From assembly GCF_028618695.1 (NCBI RefSeq), contig NZ_JAQIVI010000297.1, forward strand, positions 22,693 to 81,189: a stretch of DNA of 58,497 nt. The letters run 5' to 3'. Position numbers and translations under genes: made by a program. Positions 17,668 through 27,020 of the stretch are shown here, one piece after another; the stretch's first letter is position 1, and every line of letters starts with the position of its first letter. Origin of the DNA: Natrinema soli. Lineage in GTDB: Archaea > Halobacteriota > Halobacteria > Halobacteriales > Natrialbaceae. The notes beneath the pieces are model-generated. The model was not told the origin of the DNA and searched no databases. It saw only the letters and a program-made list of their open reading frames with translations.

Positions 17668-18836
17668 CTGAACACGAAGTAGCTGTCGTCAACGTCGGTC
17701 ATTCAGACTTCGGCGAACTGGAGGGACAGCAGGTGACTGAGTTCGGGAGCAGAGCCGTTCGGGAAGCGCTCCTGTCTTCGAACGTCGAACCAGACGACAT
17801 CGAGGAAGCGTATATTGGTAATGTCGCCACTACCGCCCAGGACCAAACTAGTGTTATTGGCCAAGCAATACTCCGAGAAGTAGGGGTGACAGGCGTTCCG
17901 ATTACCCGAGTTGAGAACGCGTGTGCCAGCTCGACCTGTGCGTTCCAGGAGGCCTATAAGGGAGTCCAATCAGGCGAGTCCGACATCGTGCTCGCTATCG
18001 GTGTTGAGAAAATGACTGGTGTCCCGACGGAGGTCGCTCTCAAAGATATGGCTGGTGGGGCGGACGCAGAAGTTGAGGGTGCGATGGGGATGACGTTCAT
18101 GGGTCTCTACGGGATGCGCGCTAACGCCTACATGGATCAATTCGGTAATGTCCGCGAGGAACTGGCTGATATCGCGGTCAAAAACCATGCCAATGGGCTC
18201 AAAAACCCACGGGCACATCTTCAGCTCAACGTTGACCGCGACGACGTCCTGGAATCCCGCATGATCTCCGATCCTATCCGGCTGCTTGATGCCTGTCCAA
18301 TGTCAGATGGAGCAGCAGCGGCAGTCATCGCACGCGGCGAAATCGCCGAACAGTTAGTCGAGGAACCGATCTACGTCGATGCTGCCGAAATGTTGAGCGG
18401 CGAGTATCTCGAAGAGGTCAAATTCTGGCGTGAAGAACTCGACGAACGCGTGGCTCAAAAGGCCTACAGTGAGGCCGGTATCGGCCCGGATGATCTGGAT
18501 GTTGTCGAAGTACATGATGCGGCCACCATCGGCGAGCTAATGCATTACGAAGGGCTCGGGTTAGCGGATCGGGGGGAAGGTGCCTCACTCGTCCGGAGTG
18601 GTGACGTGATGCTCAATGGTCGTATTCCGGTTAACCCAAGTGGTGGACTCAAGTCACGCGGTCATCCCGTTGGTGCGACGGGGGTGGCCCAGATCTGTGA
18701 ACTCGTCTGGCAACTCCGTGGCGAGGCGGGAGCCCGGCAGGTTGAAAATCCGTCTATCGGATTAGCCCAGAACTCCGGTGGCGCACTCGTAGGTGAAGGC
18801 GGCGTTTCGACAGTAACGATCCTCAGTAACCGCTGA
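17664..18836 (+). CDS. SCP-type thiolase (copy 2, intact)
   Basis: A 390-residue thiolase of the SCP-x/archaeal type. Cys87 in 'ENACASSTCAF' is the nucleophile; 'EVHDAATIGELMHYEGLG' and 'SGGLKSRGHPVGATGVAQ' carry the conserved His residues. It starts with GTG at 17664, overlapping its DUF35 partner. In archaea such pairs condense or cleave acetoacetyl-CoA or longer ketoacyl-CoA. Within this island a degradative role is likely. Its N terminus 'MTEHEVAVVNVGHSDFGELE' is the reference that exposes the frameshift in copy 1. Confidence 0.93.
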   Translation: MTEHEVAVVNVGHSDFGELEGQQVTEFGSRAVREALLSSNVEPDDIEEAYIGNVATTAQDQTSVIGQAILREVGVTGVPITRVENACASSTCAFQEAYKGVQSGESDIVLAIGVEKMTGVPTEVALKDMAGGADAEVEGAMGMTFMGLYGMRANAYMDQFGNVREELADIAVKNHANGLKNPRAHLQLNVDRDDVLESRMISDPIRLLDACPMSDGAAAAVIARGEIAEQLVEEPIYVDAAEMLSGEYLEEVKFWREELDERVAQKAYSEAGIGPDDLDVVEVHDAATIGELMHYEGLGLADRGEGASLVRSGDVMLNGRIPVNPSGGLKSRGHPVGATGVAQICELVWQLRGEAGARQVENPSIGLAQNSGGALVGEGGVSTVTILSNR

Positions 18837-18955
18837 ATTTTCTGATATTTTGATGGAAATCCGGTTTCATCCTTCTGTCTGAAGGTCTGTCAGCAGACCC
18901 ATCTGAAACTCATTTCCAAGCGGTAACAACAGAAGACGTGTGGTTGTCACCCAAA

Positions 18956-18963
18956 CTTATATA
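18956..18963 (+). promoter_or_regulatory. TATA-like box for the 18988 ligase
   Basis: CTTATATA lies 25 nt before the ATG at 18988 with no Shine-Dalgarno sequence between, the normal arrangement of a haloarchaeal leaderless gene. The palindrome TTACGTAA at 18971-18978 lies between box and start and could be a regulator site. Confidence 0.6.
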
Positions 18964-18987
18964 CAATGGATTACGTAACAATAATTC

Positions 18988-20643
18988 ATGGATGTCCTAG
19001 GTGGATTCCCATCAACTAGTGGAGACGAGTACCCCCTCAACACGACAAGATTCATCGAGGCGGCAGCACGAAACTTTCCTGACCGGGAAATCGTCTCAGG
19101 AACAGGCGAAGACCAGTTCCGGTACACCTACGGAGAGGCGTACGAACGGATGCAGCGCTTGGCCAATGCCCTCGAAGAATTGGGTGTCGAGGCCGGAGAT
19201 CGCGTAGGGGTGCTTGCGTGGAACGATCACCGCCACCACGAGTGTTACTTCGGCATCCCCGGAATCGGTGCGGTCTTCCTGCAGCTCAACCTCCGGCTCC
19301 ACCCGGATCAACTCCGGTACGTACTGAACCACTCCGAGCCCCGGTTTCTGGTCGTCGACGAGACGCTCCTCGAGGTCGCCGAAGGAGTGGCACCCGAGGT
19401 CGACTCCATCGAGGGCTACGTCGTCATGACAGACCGCGACGTGGAGGCAGTGGACACAGACCTCGAACCAACGTACTCCTATGAGGCGATGCTGGCGGAC
19501 GCCGACCCAGCGTACGAGTGGCCGTTCATCGACGAGACTGCCGCCTACAGCGCTTGCTACACGACCGGGACGACGGGACGACCCAAAGGCGTCTATTACT
19601 CGCACCGGAACATCTACCTGCACACGATGCAGTTGGCGAATTCCATCGGTCTGTCGCACGACGACGCGGTCGCTGCGATCACACCGATGTTCCACGGCCA
19701 GGGCTGGGGACTGGCCTATAGTGCGACGTACACCGGAGCGAAACTCGCATTTCCTGGACGATACCGCGCGGAGGATCCCGAACCGCTCGTCGAACTTCTC
19801 AGTAACGAGGACATCACGGTGACGAACGGGGCACCGGCCATTTTCATGCCGATGCTCGACTACATTCGTAACCTAGATGACGCGCCTGATTGGGAGGGAT
19901 TGCAGATGATGTCCGGCGCCACAGAGCCGCCGCTGGACATGATGCGGGGATACAAGGAACTCACCGGGGCGGAGGTTGTACATGCCTACGGTGCGACCGA
20001 GACGACGCCGCTGGTGACGATGAACTTCATCAAACCGTCGCTTCAGGAAGATATTTCGGATGAGGAACAACTCGATTTACGGCGAAAGCAAGGCTTGACC
20101 GTTCCAGGCATCGAGACGAAAATCGTCGATCCCGAAACCGGTGAGGAAGCCCCCCACGACGGTGAGTCGGTCGGAGAGATTCTCGTCCGAGGCCCGTGGG
20201 TAACGTGCAGTTATTACGACGACGACCGGACGGACGCGGCGTTCACTGACGACGGGTTCTGGAAGAGCGGCGACGCGGGAACAATCGACGAAGACGGCTA
20301 TCTCAAGATCACCGACCGGATCAAGGACGTCATCAAGAGTGGTGGTGAATGGATTTCGTCGGTCGACATGGAGAACCTCCTCGTCGAACACCCGAAGGTC
20401 GTGGACGCCTGCGTCGTCGGTCTCGAGCATCCGGAGTGGGAGGAACGACCGTTCGCGCTCGTCGAAATCGAAGGTGACGCCTCTGTGGACAGAGCCGAAC
20501 TCGACGAGATACTGTCCCAGCGGTTCGCGGACTGGCAACTCCCCGACGAGATCGAGTTCGTCGACGACATTCCGAAGACGAGCGTGGGAAAGAACAACAA
20601 GCAAGCCGTCCGTGATCAGTATGCGGAGGCCTACCTTGATTGA
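18988..20643 (+). CDS. AMP-forming long-chain-type acyl-CoA synthetase
   Basis: A 551-residue ANL ligase of the AlkK/long-chain subgroup: 'LEELGVEAGDRVGVLAWNDHRHHECYFG'-like early region, phosphate-binding motif 'YTTGTTGRPKG' near residue 190, 'YGATETTPLV' near 335, 'SGDAGTIDEDGYLKITDRIKDVIKSGGEW' hinge region, and lysine motif 'PKTSVGKNNK' at the end. It starts leaderless after a TATA box at 18956. The acyl-CoA dehydrogenase begins 39 nt downstream on the same strand, so activation and first oxidation are probably co-transcribed. Confidence 0.93.
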   Translation: MDVLGGFPSTSGDEYPLNTTRFIEAAARNFPDREIVSGTGEDQFRYTYGEAYERMQRLANALEELGVEAGDRVGVLAWNDHRHHECYFGIPGIGAVFLQLNLRLHPDQLRYVLNHSEPRFLVVDETLLEVAEGVAPEVDSIEGYVVMTDRDVEAVDTDLEPTYSYEAMLADADPAYEWPFIDETAAYSACYTTGTTGRPKGVYYSHRNIYLHTMQLANSIGLSHDDAVAAITPMFHGQGWGLAYSATYTGAKLAFPGRYRAEDPEPLVELLSNEDITVTNGAPAIFMPMLDYIRNLDDAPDWEGLQMMSGATEPPLDMMRGYKELTGAEVVHAYGATETTPLVTMNFIKPSLQEDISDEEQLDLRRKQGLTVPGIETKIVDPETGEEAPHDGESVGEILVRGPWVTCSYYDDDRTDAAFTDDGFWKSGDAGTIDEDGYLKITDRIKDVIKSGGEWISSVDMENLLVEHPKVVDACVVGLEHPEWEERPFALVEIEGDASVDRAELDEILSQRFADWQLPDEIEFVDDIPKTSVGKNNKQAVRDQYAEAYLD

Positions 20644-20682
20644 ACACAGCACGATTCGACAACGATACCGGAGGACGACCCA

Positions 20683-21888
20683 ATGACGGGTGTTAGTTTC
20701 GACGTAGACGAGGAGACGCGGCTCATCCTCGACAGTCTCGACGAGTTCATCGAGCGGGAAGTGGCCCCGCTCGAGGCCGACCTTGCAGAGGCGGTCAGGA
20801 ATCCGCGGCTCGGACGACGGCCGAACGGGCAACCGACCCAGGAGGTGCTCGACGCGGTGCAGCAGGTTCGGCGGAAGAGCGGTGACGCCGGGTTCTACGG
20901 AATGGTTATGCCTGAGGAGGCGGGTGGAGAGGGCGTCTCCACACGCACCTGGTATGCTGCGAAGCGTCACGTCGCCTCGAAGGGACGCGGGCTTGCGGAA
21001 CACGTACTTAAAGGCCCCGAGGGGCCGAATCCACTGTTGCTACACGCCGAAGGCAAGCAAGTCGAACGGTATCTCGAACCGGTGGTGCGCGGCGAGAAGT
21101 CAACGGCGTTCGCACAGACCGAACCAGACGTGGGGTCCGACTCGCCGGCGATGCGAACTCGGGCCGAGAAGAATGGTGACGAATGGGTCCTCAATGGACG
21201 GAAGCAGTGGATTACGAACGCGGCGTTCTGTGATTTCGCCCTCGTTCTCGCGAGAACGACGCCACTAGAGGACGTCGACCGGCGACTCGAGGGAATTACG
21301 TGCTTCATCGTCGAGCAAGACGAGTTCGAACTCGGCTCGGTCAACAACGCCATCGGTCTGGAAGGCTGGCAAGCCGAAATTCTGCTCGACGATGTCGTCG
21401 TTCCGGAATCACGCGTTCTCGGCCCCGTCGATGGGGCTTTTCGGGATGCAATGGCACTCCTGACGATGGGGCGCCTCGAACTCGGTGCAGAAGCAGTGGG
21501 GTACTCCCAGTACTTGCTTGAGCAGAGCAAAGCGTACGCCCAGGACCGAGAGGCGTTCGGACAGCCGATCGGCACGTTCCAGCAGGTGTCGACGATGTAT
21601 GCGAAGGGGCGCGCGAAGACGTACATGGCCGACGCGGGCGGACTGCGTTGTGCATGGAACATGGATCAGGAGAACGATGTCGTTGAAGATGTTTCCATCT
21701 TCCATTGGTTCGCGACCAACGCGTTCTGGCAGATCGCAGACGACGCGGTCCAAATTCACGGGGCTAACGGGCTCTCGGAAGATAACCCGTTCGTCGACCA
21801 CCTTCACCTAGCGCGAGTGCTCCGAATCGTCGAAGGGACCGACGAAATCCAACTCAACACGATCGCGAAGCAGAACGGACTCCTGTAA
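20683..21888 (+). CDS. Acyl-CoA dehydrogenase
   Basis: A 401-residue FAD-dependent acyl-CoA dehydrogenase. Visible are the flavin-binding 'FAQTEPDVGSDSPAMRTRA', the 'WVLNGRKQWITNA' strand, 'DREAFGQPIGTFQQV' and the C-terminal 'RIVEGTDEIQLNTIA' whose Glu is in the position of the usual catalytic base. It makes the alpha-beta double bond in the first beta-oxidation step, with electrons passing to ETF. It is the only acyl-CoA dehydrogenase in the window. It follows the ligase at 18988 by 39 nt and precedes another ligase at 21938. An isoprenoid-type substrate such as citronellyl-CoA is possible but not shown. Confidence 0.93.
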   Translation: MTGVSFDVDEETRLILDSLDEFIEREVAPLEADLAEAVRNPRLGRRPNGQPTQEVLDAVQQVRRKSGDAGFYGMVMPEEAGGEGVSTRTWYAAKRHVASKGRGLAEHVLKGPEGPNPLLLHAEGKQVERYLEPVVRGEKSTAFAQTEPDVGSDSPAMRTRAEKNGDEWVLNGRKQWITNAAFCDFALVLARTTPLEDVDRRLEGITCFIVEQDEFELGSVNNAIGLEGWQAEILLDDVVVPESRVLGPVDGAFRDAMALLTMGRLELGAEAVGYSQYLLEQSKAYAQDREAFGQPIGTFQQVSTMYAKGRAKTYMADAGGLRCAWNMDQENDVVEDVSIFHWFATNAFWQIADDAVQIHGANGLSEDNPFVDHLHLARVLRIVEGTDEIQLNTIAKQNGLL

Positions 21889-21937
21889 CCGGTCCGTCTA
21901 TCCCTAGAGTTATTAATGTGGATGGGTACCATGGACC

Positions 21938-23542
21938 ATGGCTCAGAAAGCCAACGTCGAACCGTGGCAAGGAATGGCGAAACGCGACGTTCAAGACCTC
22001 ATCGGTCAGATCCCACATCGGATGGCCCACAACTACCCGGATCGACCAGCCATCACGTTCCAAGGTGTGACCCGTACGTTCGATGAGTTTAATGCGGACT
22101 GTAATCGGTTGGCGAACGCATTGCTTAAAGCTGGCTTTGAGAAAGGCGATCGCTTCGCCTCACTCGGAATCAACTCCTATCAATACGTCGTAATCTGGTT
22201 CGGCTGTGCGAAAGCTGGCGTCATCCACATCCCGCTGAACCCGGAGCTAAAAGCAGACGAACTGGACTACTACATCGACCACGCCGAACCCCGGGGGCTC
22301 GCAGTCGACGACGAGCTATACGAGAGCGTCGCCGAGAAGTTCGACGACTGGGGCCCCGTTGATACCATCGTCACTATCGACAAGACCGACGATGTCACGG
22401 ACCGGCCGCAGGCGACACGCCTTTCGACGTTCATGGAGCAAGGGTTAGCTGACGAACCGGGGGTCGAGGACCTCGATGCTGAGGACACAATCCAGATCTC
22501 CTACACTAGTGGGACGACCTCGAAGCCGAAGGGTGTGATGATGACCCACCGGACGTTGTTCTCCCAGTACGCGAGTTCGATTATCGACGGTGGGCTCGGC
22601 GGCGACGACACGGCTATCACCATGATGCCGCTGTTCCACGTCGCCCAGATGCACGCCCTTACCGTGGCGGACATCTACAATGGGGCCCACCAGATCATCC
22701 TTGAGGGCTTCGATCCAGACCGCGTCCTATCACTCATTGAGGACGAGGAGGTAACACGGCTTTTCGGCCTTCCCAACATGTATCGAGAACTCGTCAACCA
22801 CGATGCTTTCGAAGAAACTGATCTTAGTTCGCTCGAACTCTGTGTCTATGCGATGGCTCCGATGCCCGGATCAGAGGTACAGGAGATGATGGAACAGTTC
22901 GGTGCCGGGTTCGAGATCTACTTCGGCCAGACGGAGATGATGCCCGTGACGACCATCCTCCCCCCGGAACTCCACGACACGAAGGCGGGATCCGTCGGCA
23001 TCCCCGTACGAAACGTGGAGGTCGGAATCATGGACGACGACGGGAACATGCTCGGGCGTGAAGAGAAGGGCGAGATTGTCTACCGGGGTGGTCAGGTGAT
23101 GAAGGGTTACTACAATGACCCTGAGAAGACCGCTGAGGCCTTCGAGTATGGGTGGTTCCACTCCGGCGACATCGGCCGCCTCGACGAGGACGGTGTCCTC
23201 TGGTTTGAGGACCGGAAGAAAGACATGGTGAAGACAGGCGGCGAGAACGTCGCGTCGATCGAAGTCGAGGAAGTGCTAATGGAACACCCTGACGTCGAAG
23301 AGGCGACGATTATCGGTGTCCCGCATCCGAAGTGGAACGAGGGCATCACCGCCGTCGTCAGTTCGTCGAAGGACGACCTGCCCGAGGACGACATCATCGA
23401 CTACGTTAGCGAACGGAAGGCCGGGTTTAAGGTGCCGAAGACGGTCATCTTCGTCGAAGAGTTTCCCCGAACGGCGACGGGGAAAATCCAAAAGTACGAA
23501 CTTCGTGACGCATACGCAGATATCTATCAAGAAGCGGGTTAG
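21938..23542 (+). CDS. AMP-forming acyl-CoA synthetase
   Basis: A 534-residue ANL ligase. The phosphate-binding motif 'YTSGTTSKPKG' is near residue 187, 'YFGQTEMMPVT' near 327, 'GWFHSGDIGRLDEDG' and 'EDRKKDMVKTGGENVAS' in the hinge, and 'FPRTATGKIQKYELRD' at the end with the catalytic lysine. It resembles fatty-acyl/benzoate-CoA ligase-like enzymes. A TATA-like 'TTATTAAT' at 21910-21917 suggests its own promoter, although it also follows the acyl-CoA dehydrogenase closely (49 bp). It converges on the ligase at 23701. Confidence 0.93.
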   Translation: MAQKANVEPWQGMAKRDVQDLIGQIPHRMAHNYPDRPAITFQGVTRTFDEFNADCNRLANALLKAGFEKGDRFASLGINSYQYVVIWFGCAKAGVIHIPLNPELKADELDYYIDHAEPRGLAVDDELYESVAEKFDDWGPVDTIVTIDKTDDVTDRPQATRLSTFMEQGLADEPGVEDLDAEDTIQISYTSGTTSKPKGVMMTHRTLFSQYASSIIDGGLGGDDTAITMMPLFHVAQMHALTVADIYNGAHQIILEGFDPDRVLSLIEDEEVTRLFGLPNMYRELVNHDAFEETDLSSLELCVYAMAPMPGSEVQEMMEQFGAGFEIYFGQTEMMPVTTILPPELHDTKAGSVGIPVRNVEVGIMDDDGNMLGREEKGEIVYRGGQVMKGYYNDPEKTAEAFEYGWFHSGDIGRLDEDGVLWFEDRKKDMVKTGGENVASIEVEEVLMEHPDVEEATIIGVPHPKWNEGITAVVSSSKDDLPEDDIIDYVSERKAGFKVPKTVIFVEEFPRTATGKIQKYELRDAYADIYQEAG

Positions 23543-23568
23543 TGACTCCGTCTGCTAAGAATTCACCC

Positions 23569-23585
23569 ATCCCAGGCCCTGGGAT
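23569..23585. terminator. Palindrome between convergent ligase genes
   Basis: ATCCCAGG, one base, CCTGGGAT forms a perfect 8-bp hairpin in the 158-bp gap between two convergent genes. Placement suggests a bidirectional stop or mRNA 3-prime end structure. No strong T-tract follows. Confidence 0.4.
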
Positions 23586-23700
23586 ATCATGCTTAGATGT
23601 TGGCGAGTCGGTCGATGTTGCCATCTCATTCTCTTCTCGGCCAGTGAGGGGACCTCGTGGACTTCAATCATCCCTGTGACCCCTCTTGACTGCCTCAGTG

Positions 23701-25200
23701 CTATGGTTCGACTTGGTCTGCAAGGGCTACTTTGTCGATCTTCTGTGAACCAGTGCGCGGGAACTCGTCGACAAAGACGATTCGCCGGGGTTTCATGTAT
23801 CCCGGCAGGTCCTCTCGGGACTCGCAGAACGCCTCCACCTCCTCTTCCGTAATATCATCGCCGATGATTGCCGCAGTAACGGCTTCGCCCCATCGATCGT
23901 GATCAGTCCCGAAGACAGCTACAGCCTCGACGTTGGGCATGTCCTGGAGGACGTTCTCGACCTTACTCGGCGGCACCTTCTCTCCGCCCGAGTGGATGAT
24001 GTCGTCTTTCCGGTCGACGTAGTAGAAGTATCCGTCTTCGTCTCGGCGGACGATGTCTTCCGTGTGTAACCAGCCGTCTGTAAACAGCGCCTCGTTGCGG
24101 TCCGGACGCTCCCAGTACCCTGGTGTGATGATGTCCCCACGCAAGAGGAGTTCGCCCTGTTCGCCCGGTTCGACTTCTTCGCCCGTCTCGATGTCGACTA
24201 CCTTCCCCCGGACAGCGGGTGTAAGCTTCCCGAGTGCACCGGGCGGAAGGTCGTCTTCGGGGTCGAGCGTGATACTGACGCCCGCGTTTTCGGTCTGACC
24301 GTAGTAGTTACTGAGTTCGACCTGGAATGTCTCCCTGAAATTGTCGAGAAGCGGCTCCGGCGCAGGGGAGCCGCCGAAGAAACAGAACCTCAATGAAGTA
24401 GTGTCATACTCGGACGCTTCAGCCGCCTCAAGCGTATCGACCATCATCGTCGGAACCAAGCCGGTATAGGTGGCGCCGACGTCCTCGATAGCTCGAAGTA
24501 ACTCATCGGGGTCCCACTTTGGCAGGATTGCGACAGTACCACCGGAGAACAGTGGCATGAGTGCGGGGCCGTGGAGTCCACCCACGTGGAACAGTGGCAT
24601 GGCGACCACGGCTGTGTCGTCCGGGGCCAGCCTGAAGACGGCGATTCCCGAATCGACCTGTGCGCCGATGTTTCGGTGGGTCTGGACCACACCTTTCGGG
24701 TCCCCTGTTGTCCCGGAGGTATGCATGATAATCGCGGGATCTTCGTCTAACCGTTTAACACGCGATGGGGCCTCGTTTGCTGCTGGGAACTCTGTAAATT
24801 CGCCTTCTTCGTCGACTTCAACGACGTGTTCGAGGCTTATAACTCGACTTTCGAGTTCGTCAGTCTTGTCAGCAATGACTCCCGATGTGAATAAGACCGT
24901 CGGCTGGATGTCTTCAAGAACGAAGACGAGATCATCGACACCGAACCGGATGTTCAACGGCGATGCGACAGCACCGACGTGCCAAATCCCGAAAATCAGT
25001 GGAACGTACGCGGGACAGTTCGGCATGTAGACGGCGATATGGTCGTCCTCTCCGATATCACGCTCGTCGAGCAAAGCTGCAACACGGTGTACCTGTGCTT
25101 CCAGGTCGTTATAAGTGAGATCGTCAACGTCCCTGCGTTTGATAGCCGGCGAATCTGATTGTTGTTTGACTTGGCGTGCTAGGTATTCGCACAGATTCAT
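23701..25200 (-). CDS. AMP-forming acyl-CoA synthetase
   Basis: A 499-residue ANL ligase, the fifth in the window. It has 'HTSGTTGDPKG' near residue 158, 'YGQTENAGVSITLDP' near 285, 'GWLHTEDIVRRDEDGYF' and 'DRKDDIIHSGGEKVPPS' in the hinge, and a C-terminal 'FPRTGSQKIDKVAL' with the catalytic lysine. The start 'MNLCEYLARQVKQQ' at 25200 is preferred to an upstream methionine because the intervening residues cover a TATA-like stretch (25223-25232) about 25 nt away. Substrate unknown; short or medium-chain type is the closest impression. Confidence 0.92.
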   Translation of the reverse strand: MNLCEYLARQVKQQSDSPAIKRRDVDDLTYNDLEAQVHRVAALLDERDIGEDDHIAVYMPNCPAYVPLIFGIWHVGAVASPLNIRFGVDDLVFVLEDIQPTVLFTSGVIADKTDELESRVISLEHVVEVDEEGEFTEFPAANEAPSRVKRLDEDPAIIMHTSGTTGDPKGVVQTHRNIGAQVDSGIAVFRLAPDDTAVVAMPLFHVGGLHGPALMPLFSGGTVAILPKWDPDELLRAIEDVGATYTGLVPTMMVDTLEAAEASEYDTTSLRFCFFGGSPAPEPLLDNFRETFQVELSNYYGQTENAGVSITLDPEDDLPPGALGKLTPAVRGKVVDIETGEEVEPGEQGELLLRGDIITPGYWERPDRNEALFTDGWLHTEDIVRRDEDGYFYYVDRKDDIIHSGGEKVPPSKVENVLQDMPNVEAVAVFGTDHDRWGEAVTAAIIGDDITEEEVEAFCESREDLPGYMKPRRIVFVDEFPRTGSQKIDKVALADQVEP

Positions 25201-25477
25201 AGAACACTTGTCTATCTTGAGTGTAAAATAGCTTCCGCTCATCTGTAGAAGTCAGCACGTGGAATTTTATCGAACGTATATGTTCACCTCCAGCGGATTA
25301 CAAGGTAGCGAGAAGATATTGTTGACACGCCAATTCGGCGTTTTACTGGGGCGAGTTCGACAATCCCAATGCCGTTCGCTGATTCACGAAATTCCCCATA
25401 CAGTGGTGCCAATTGATAATTAATTCCTCGTCTGTTCTCGGTCGTCTCATGTCCTGAGCCGACTGATTCCTACCAAG

Positions 25478-25552
25478 AACTACAACCGTCATCGACCGAA
25501 TCAGGCATTAGATGGCAACACTCTGACCGAGGAGGTGCAGAACTAAACAGTG
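25478..25552 (+). pseudogene. IS6-type transposase C-terminal scar with terminal repeat
   Basis: The forward strand reads 'NYNRHRPNQALDGNTLTEEV' then QN and TAA, matching the C-terminal end of the IS6-type transposases at 46392 and 47459 ('YYNHQRPHQSLGGKTPVEKV'). The following bases GGTGCAGAACTAAACAGTGC match the terminal repeat of those elements. Everything else of the element is gone. Other parts of the 25.2-25.79 kb gap show no gene. Confidence 0.75.
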
Positions 25553-25579
25553 CTACGGGGAGAATAGCCCTACAAGAAC

Positions 25580-25665
25580 AAGTCGTGGGACTGTAGACCG
25601 GCACAATCCCAAACTGCGGTGCGGGAAACCGCGCCCCTCAGGGTTCGGAGGATGTCAGTTTTGCC
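25580..25665 (+). mobile_element. Possible IS200/IS605 right-end scar
   Basis: The stretch with GCGGGAAACCGCGCCCCTCA followed by GGGTTCGGAGGATGTCAG resembles structured right ends (guide-RNA region) found downstream of tnpB genes in haloarchaeal IS200/IS605 elements. No tnpB coding sequence remains. This is from memory of similar ends, so the call is tentative. Confidence 0.35.
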
Positions 25666-25792
25666 AGCTAGTTGATTTTGTGAACGAGACGATAGGAGTA
25701 GTAACTGGATGCTTGACAGCCCCCTAAATTTGCGTGCACCGAGTGCACGGCGCTCTCTATCCGCTGTGCCTCGAACCGCGTCCCGGAGCGGG

Positions 25793-26767
25793 TCACATCA
25801 CCGCCGCGAGATTCTCGAACAGTTCATCCTCGCGGTCCGCAAGCGTGTGTGCGTGCTCACTCGCATCACTGAGACGTCCCGCTCGTTCGTCCCCGTCGTC
25901 GGTCTCGCTGACGGCCTTCAACTCCTCGCCCAGGACTGTCCAGTCGTCCGCGATGCGGTGCATGCGCTCGCCGAACCGGGGATCGAAACCGGCGTCCGTC
26001 CCGAGGGTGTCGAGGAAGTCGGCGTAGAGCCGGCGGAACGCGCCGCCGCCCGTCCCGCGACGCTCGATGTTCTGGTACGCGAACCGCGCCATCCACTGTA
26101 CGTCTTCGAACGCGGTCCACTCGGGCAGTTCGTCCGCGAACGCCCGGATTGCATCCACGCCACCGCTACCGAACCCTCGGCCACCCTCCAGCATCGTTTT
26201 CGTCGCTGACTCGACGGCGTCGCGGGTTGCATCTTCGACGGCTGTCCGTTCGCCCGAATTGTCGACGGCGAGCCAGCGACGGTCGAGGGGGCCGAACCCG
26301 TACTCCGAACTCCATGCGGCGTCGAACTCGGTTTTTGTGACCGGCTGGGGCTCCGGGAACTCGCTGTCCGAAATCGTCACGGTGTCGGCGTCGATCCCAG
26401 CGACGACGACCGTGTGGGGACCGAAGTGCGTGTCACTCCCAAAGTCTGGGAGGTAGTAGAGGTCGACGAAACACAGGACCGGCCCCGACTCGAGACGTGT
26501 CTCGAGCGCCTTCCAGGCGGCGTCGCGAGGCTGACCGTCCCTGTGGGTGACGGGGAGACCGAGGTGATCGAAGAACGCTGGTTCAAGGTGTGCATTCCGG
26601 CCAATGATCATCCGTGATGTGGGACCCTCCTGGTGGTAGCCGAAGCCGATGCCCGCTCCCAGTCCAAAACAGGCGGGTTCGTCGAACCCCCAGTCGTAGA
26701 ATGCGCTTAGATTCCGGAGAGACGCGGACCCGCAATGGTCTCCCGGCGTGTGCGTGTATCCATGCAT
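25793..26767 (-). CDS. BtrH_N / DUF4872 domain protein
   Basis: About 324 residues. 'GDHCGSASLRNLSAFYDW' followed by 'FGLGAGIGFGY' is the hallmark of the butirosin-biosynthesis BtrH N-terminal domain, a papain/C39-like fold used as an acyl-transferase in butirosin synthesis; the Cys is the likely nucleophile. 'FGPHTVVVAGID' supplies the His, and 'DSEFPEP' an acidic residue. The second half ('LEGGRGFGSGGVDAIRAF', 'WMARFAYQNIERRGTGGGAFRRLYADFL') matches DUF4872. The start at 26767 keeps the conserved domain within 12 residues of the N terminus; 26857 is an alternative. Its function in archaea is unknown; here it neighbours a cupin gene on the same strand. Confidence 0.85.
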   Translation of the reverse strand: MHGYTHTPGDHCGSASLRNLSAFYDWGFDEPACFGLGAGIGFGYHQEGPTSRMIIGRNAHLEPAFFDHLGLPVTHRDGQPRDAAWKALETRLESGPVLCFVDLYYLPDFGSDTHFGPHTVVVAGIDADTVTISDSEFPEPQPVTKTEFDAAWSSEYGFGPLDRRWLAVDNSGERTAVEDATRDAVESATKTMLEGGRGFGSGGVDAIRAFADELPEWTAFEDVQWMARFAYQNIERRGTGGGAFRRLYADFLDTLGTDAGFDPRFGERMHRIADDWTVLGEELKAVSETDDGDERAGRLSDASEHAHTLADREDELFENLAAVM

Positions 26768-27020
26768 GCTCGTCGGTGCGGCAGCGACCGAAAAAACGTT
26801 ACCGGTCGTCCGGGGTCCGTCGACGCTCCGGCGCAGTTCGGCCGTACAGTCAAACATGGTGCGCTGGCCGGTTCGGGAGTAGTACGCCGCGTTGGTACTC
26901 GACGCGAACGGGGAGTGTGTTCGATGGTCGACCTCGGTCACGGTCGGGAGCGGGTCGTTGTTTGTTGCGTTGTCGTCGCGGGACAGACGACGTCCTACGG
27001 CTGGTAGCCGTCGTCAGCGC

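Noticed and set aside
25560..25660. Possible tRNA or small stable RNA gene in the 25.2-25.8 kb gap.
   Set aside because: No cloverleaf with a T-loop consensus could be built; the sequence fits a transposon end better.
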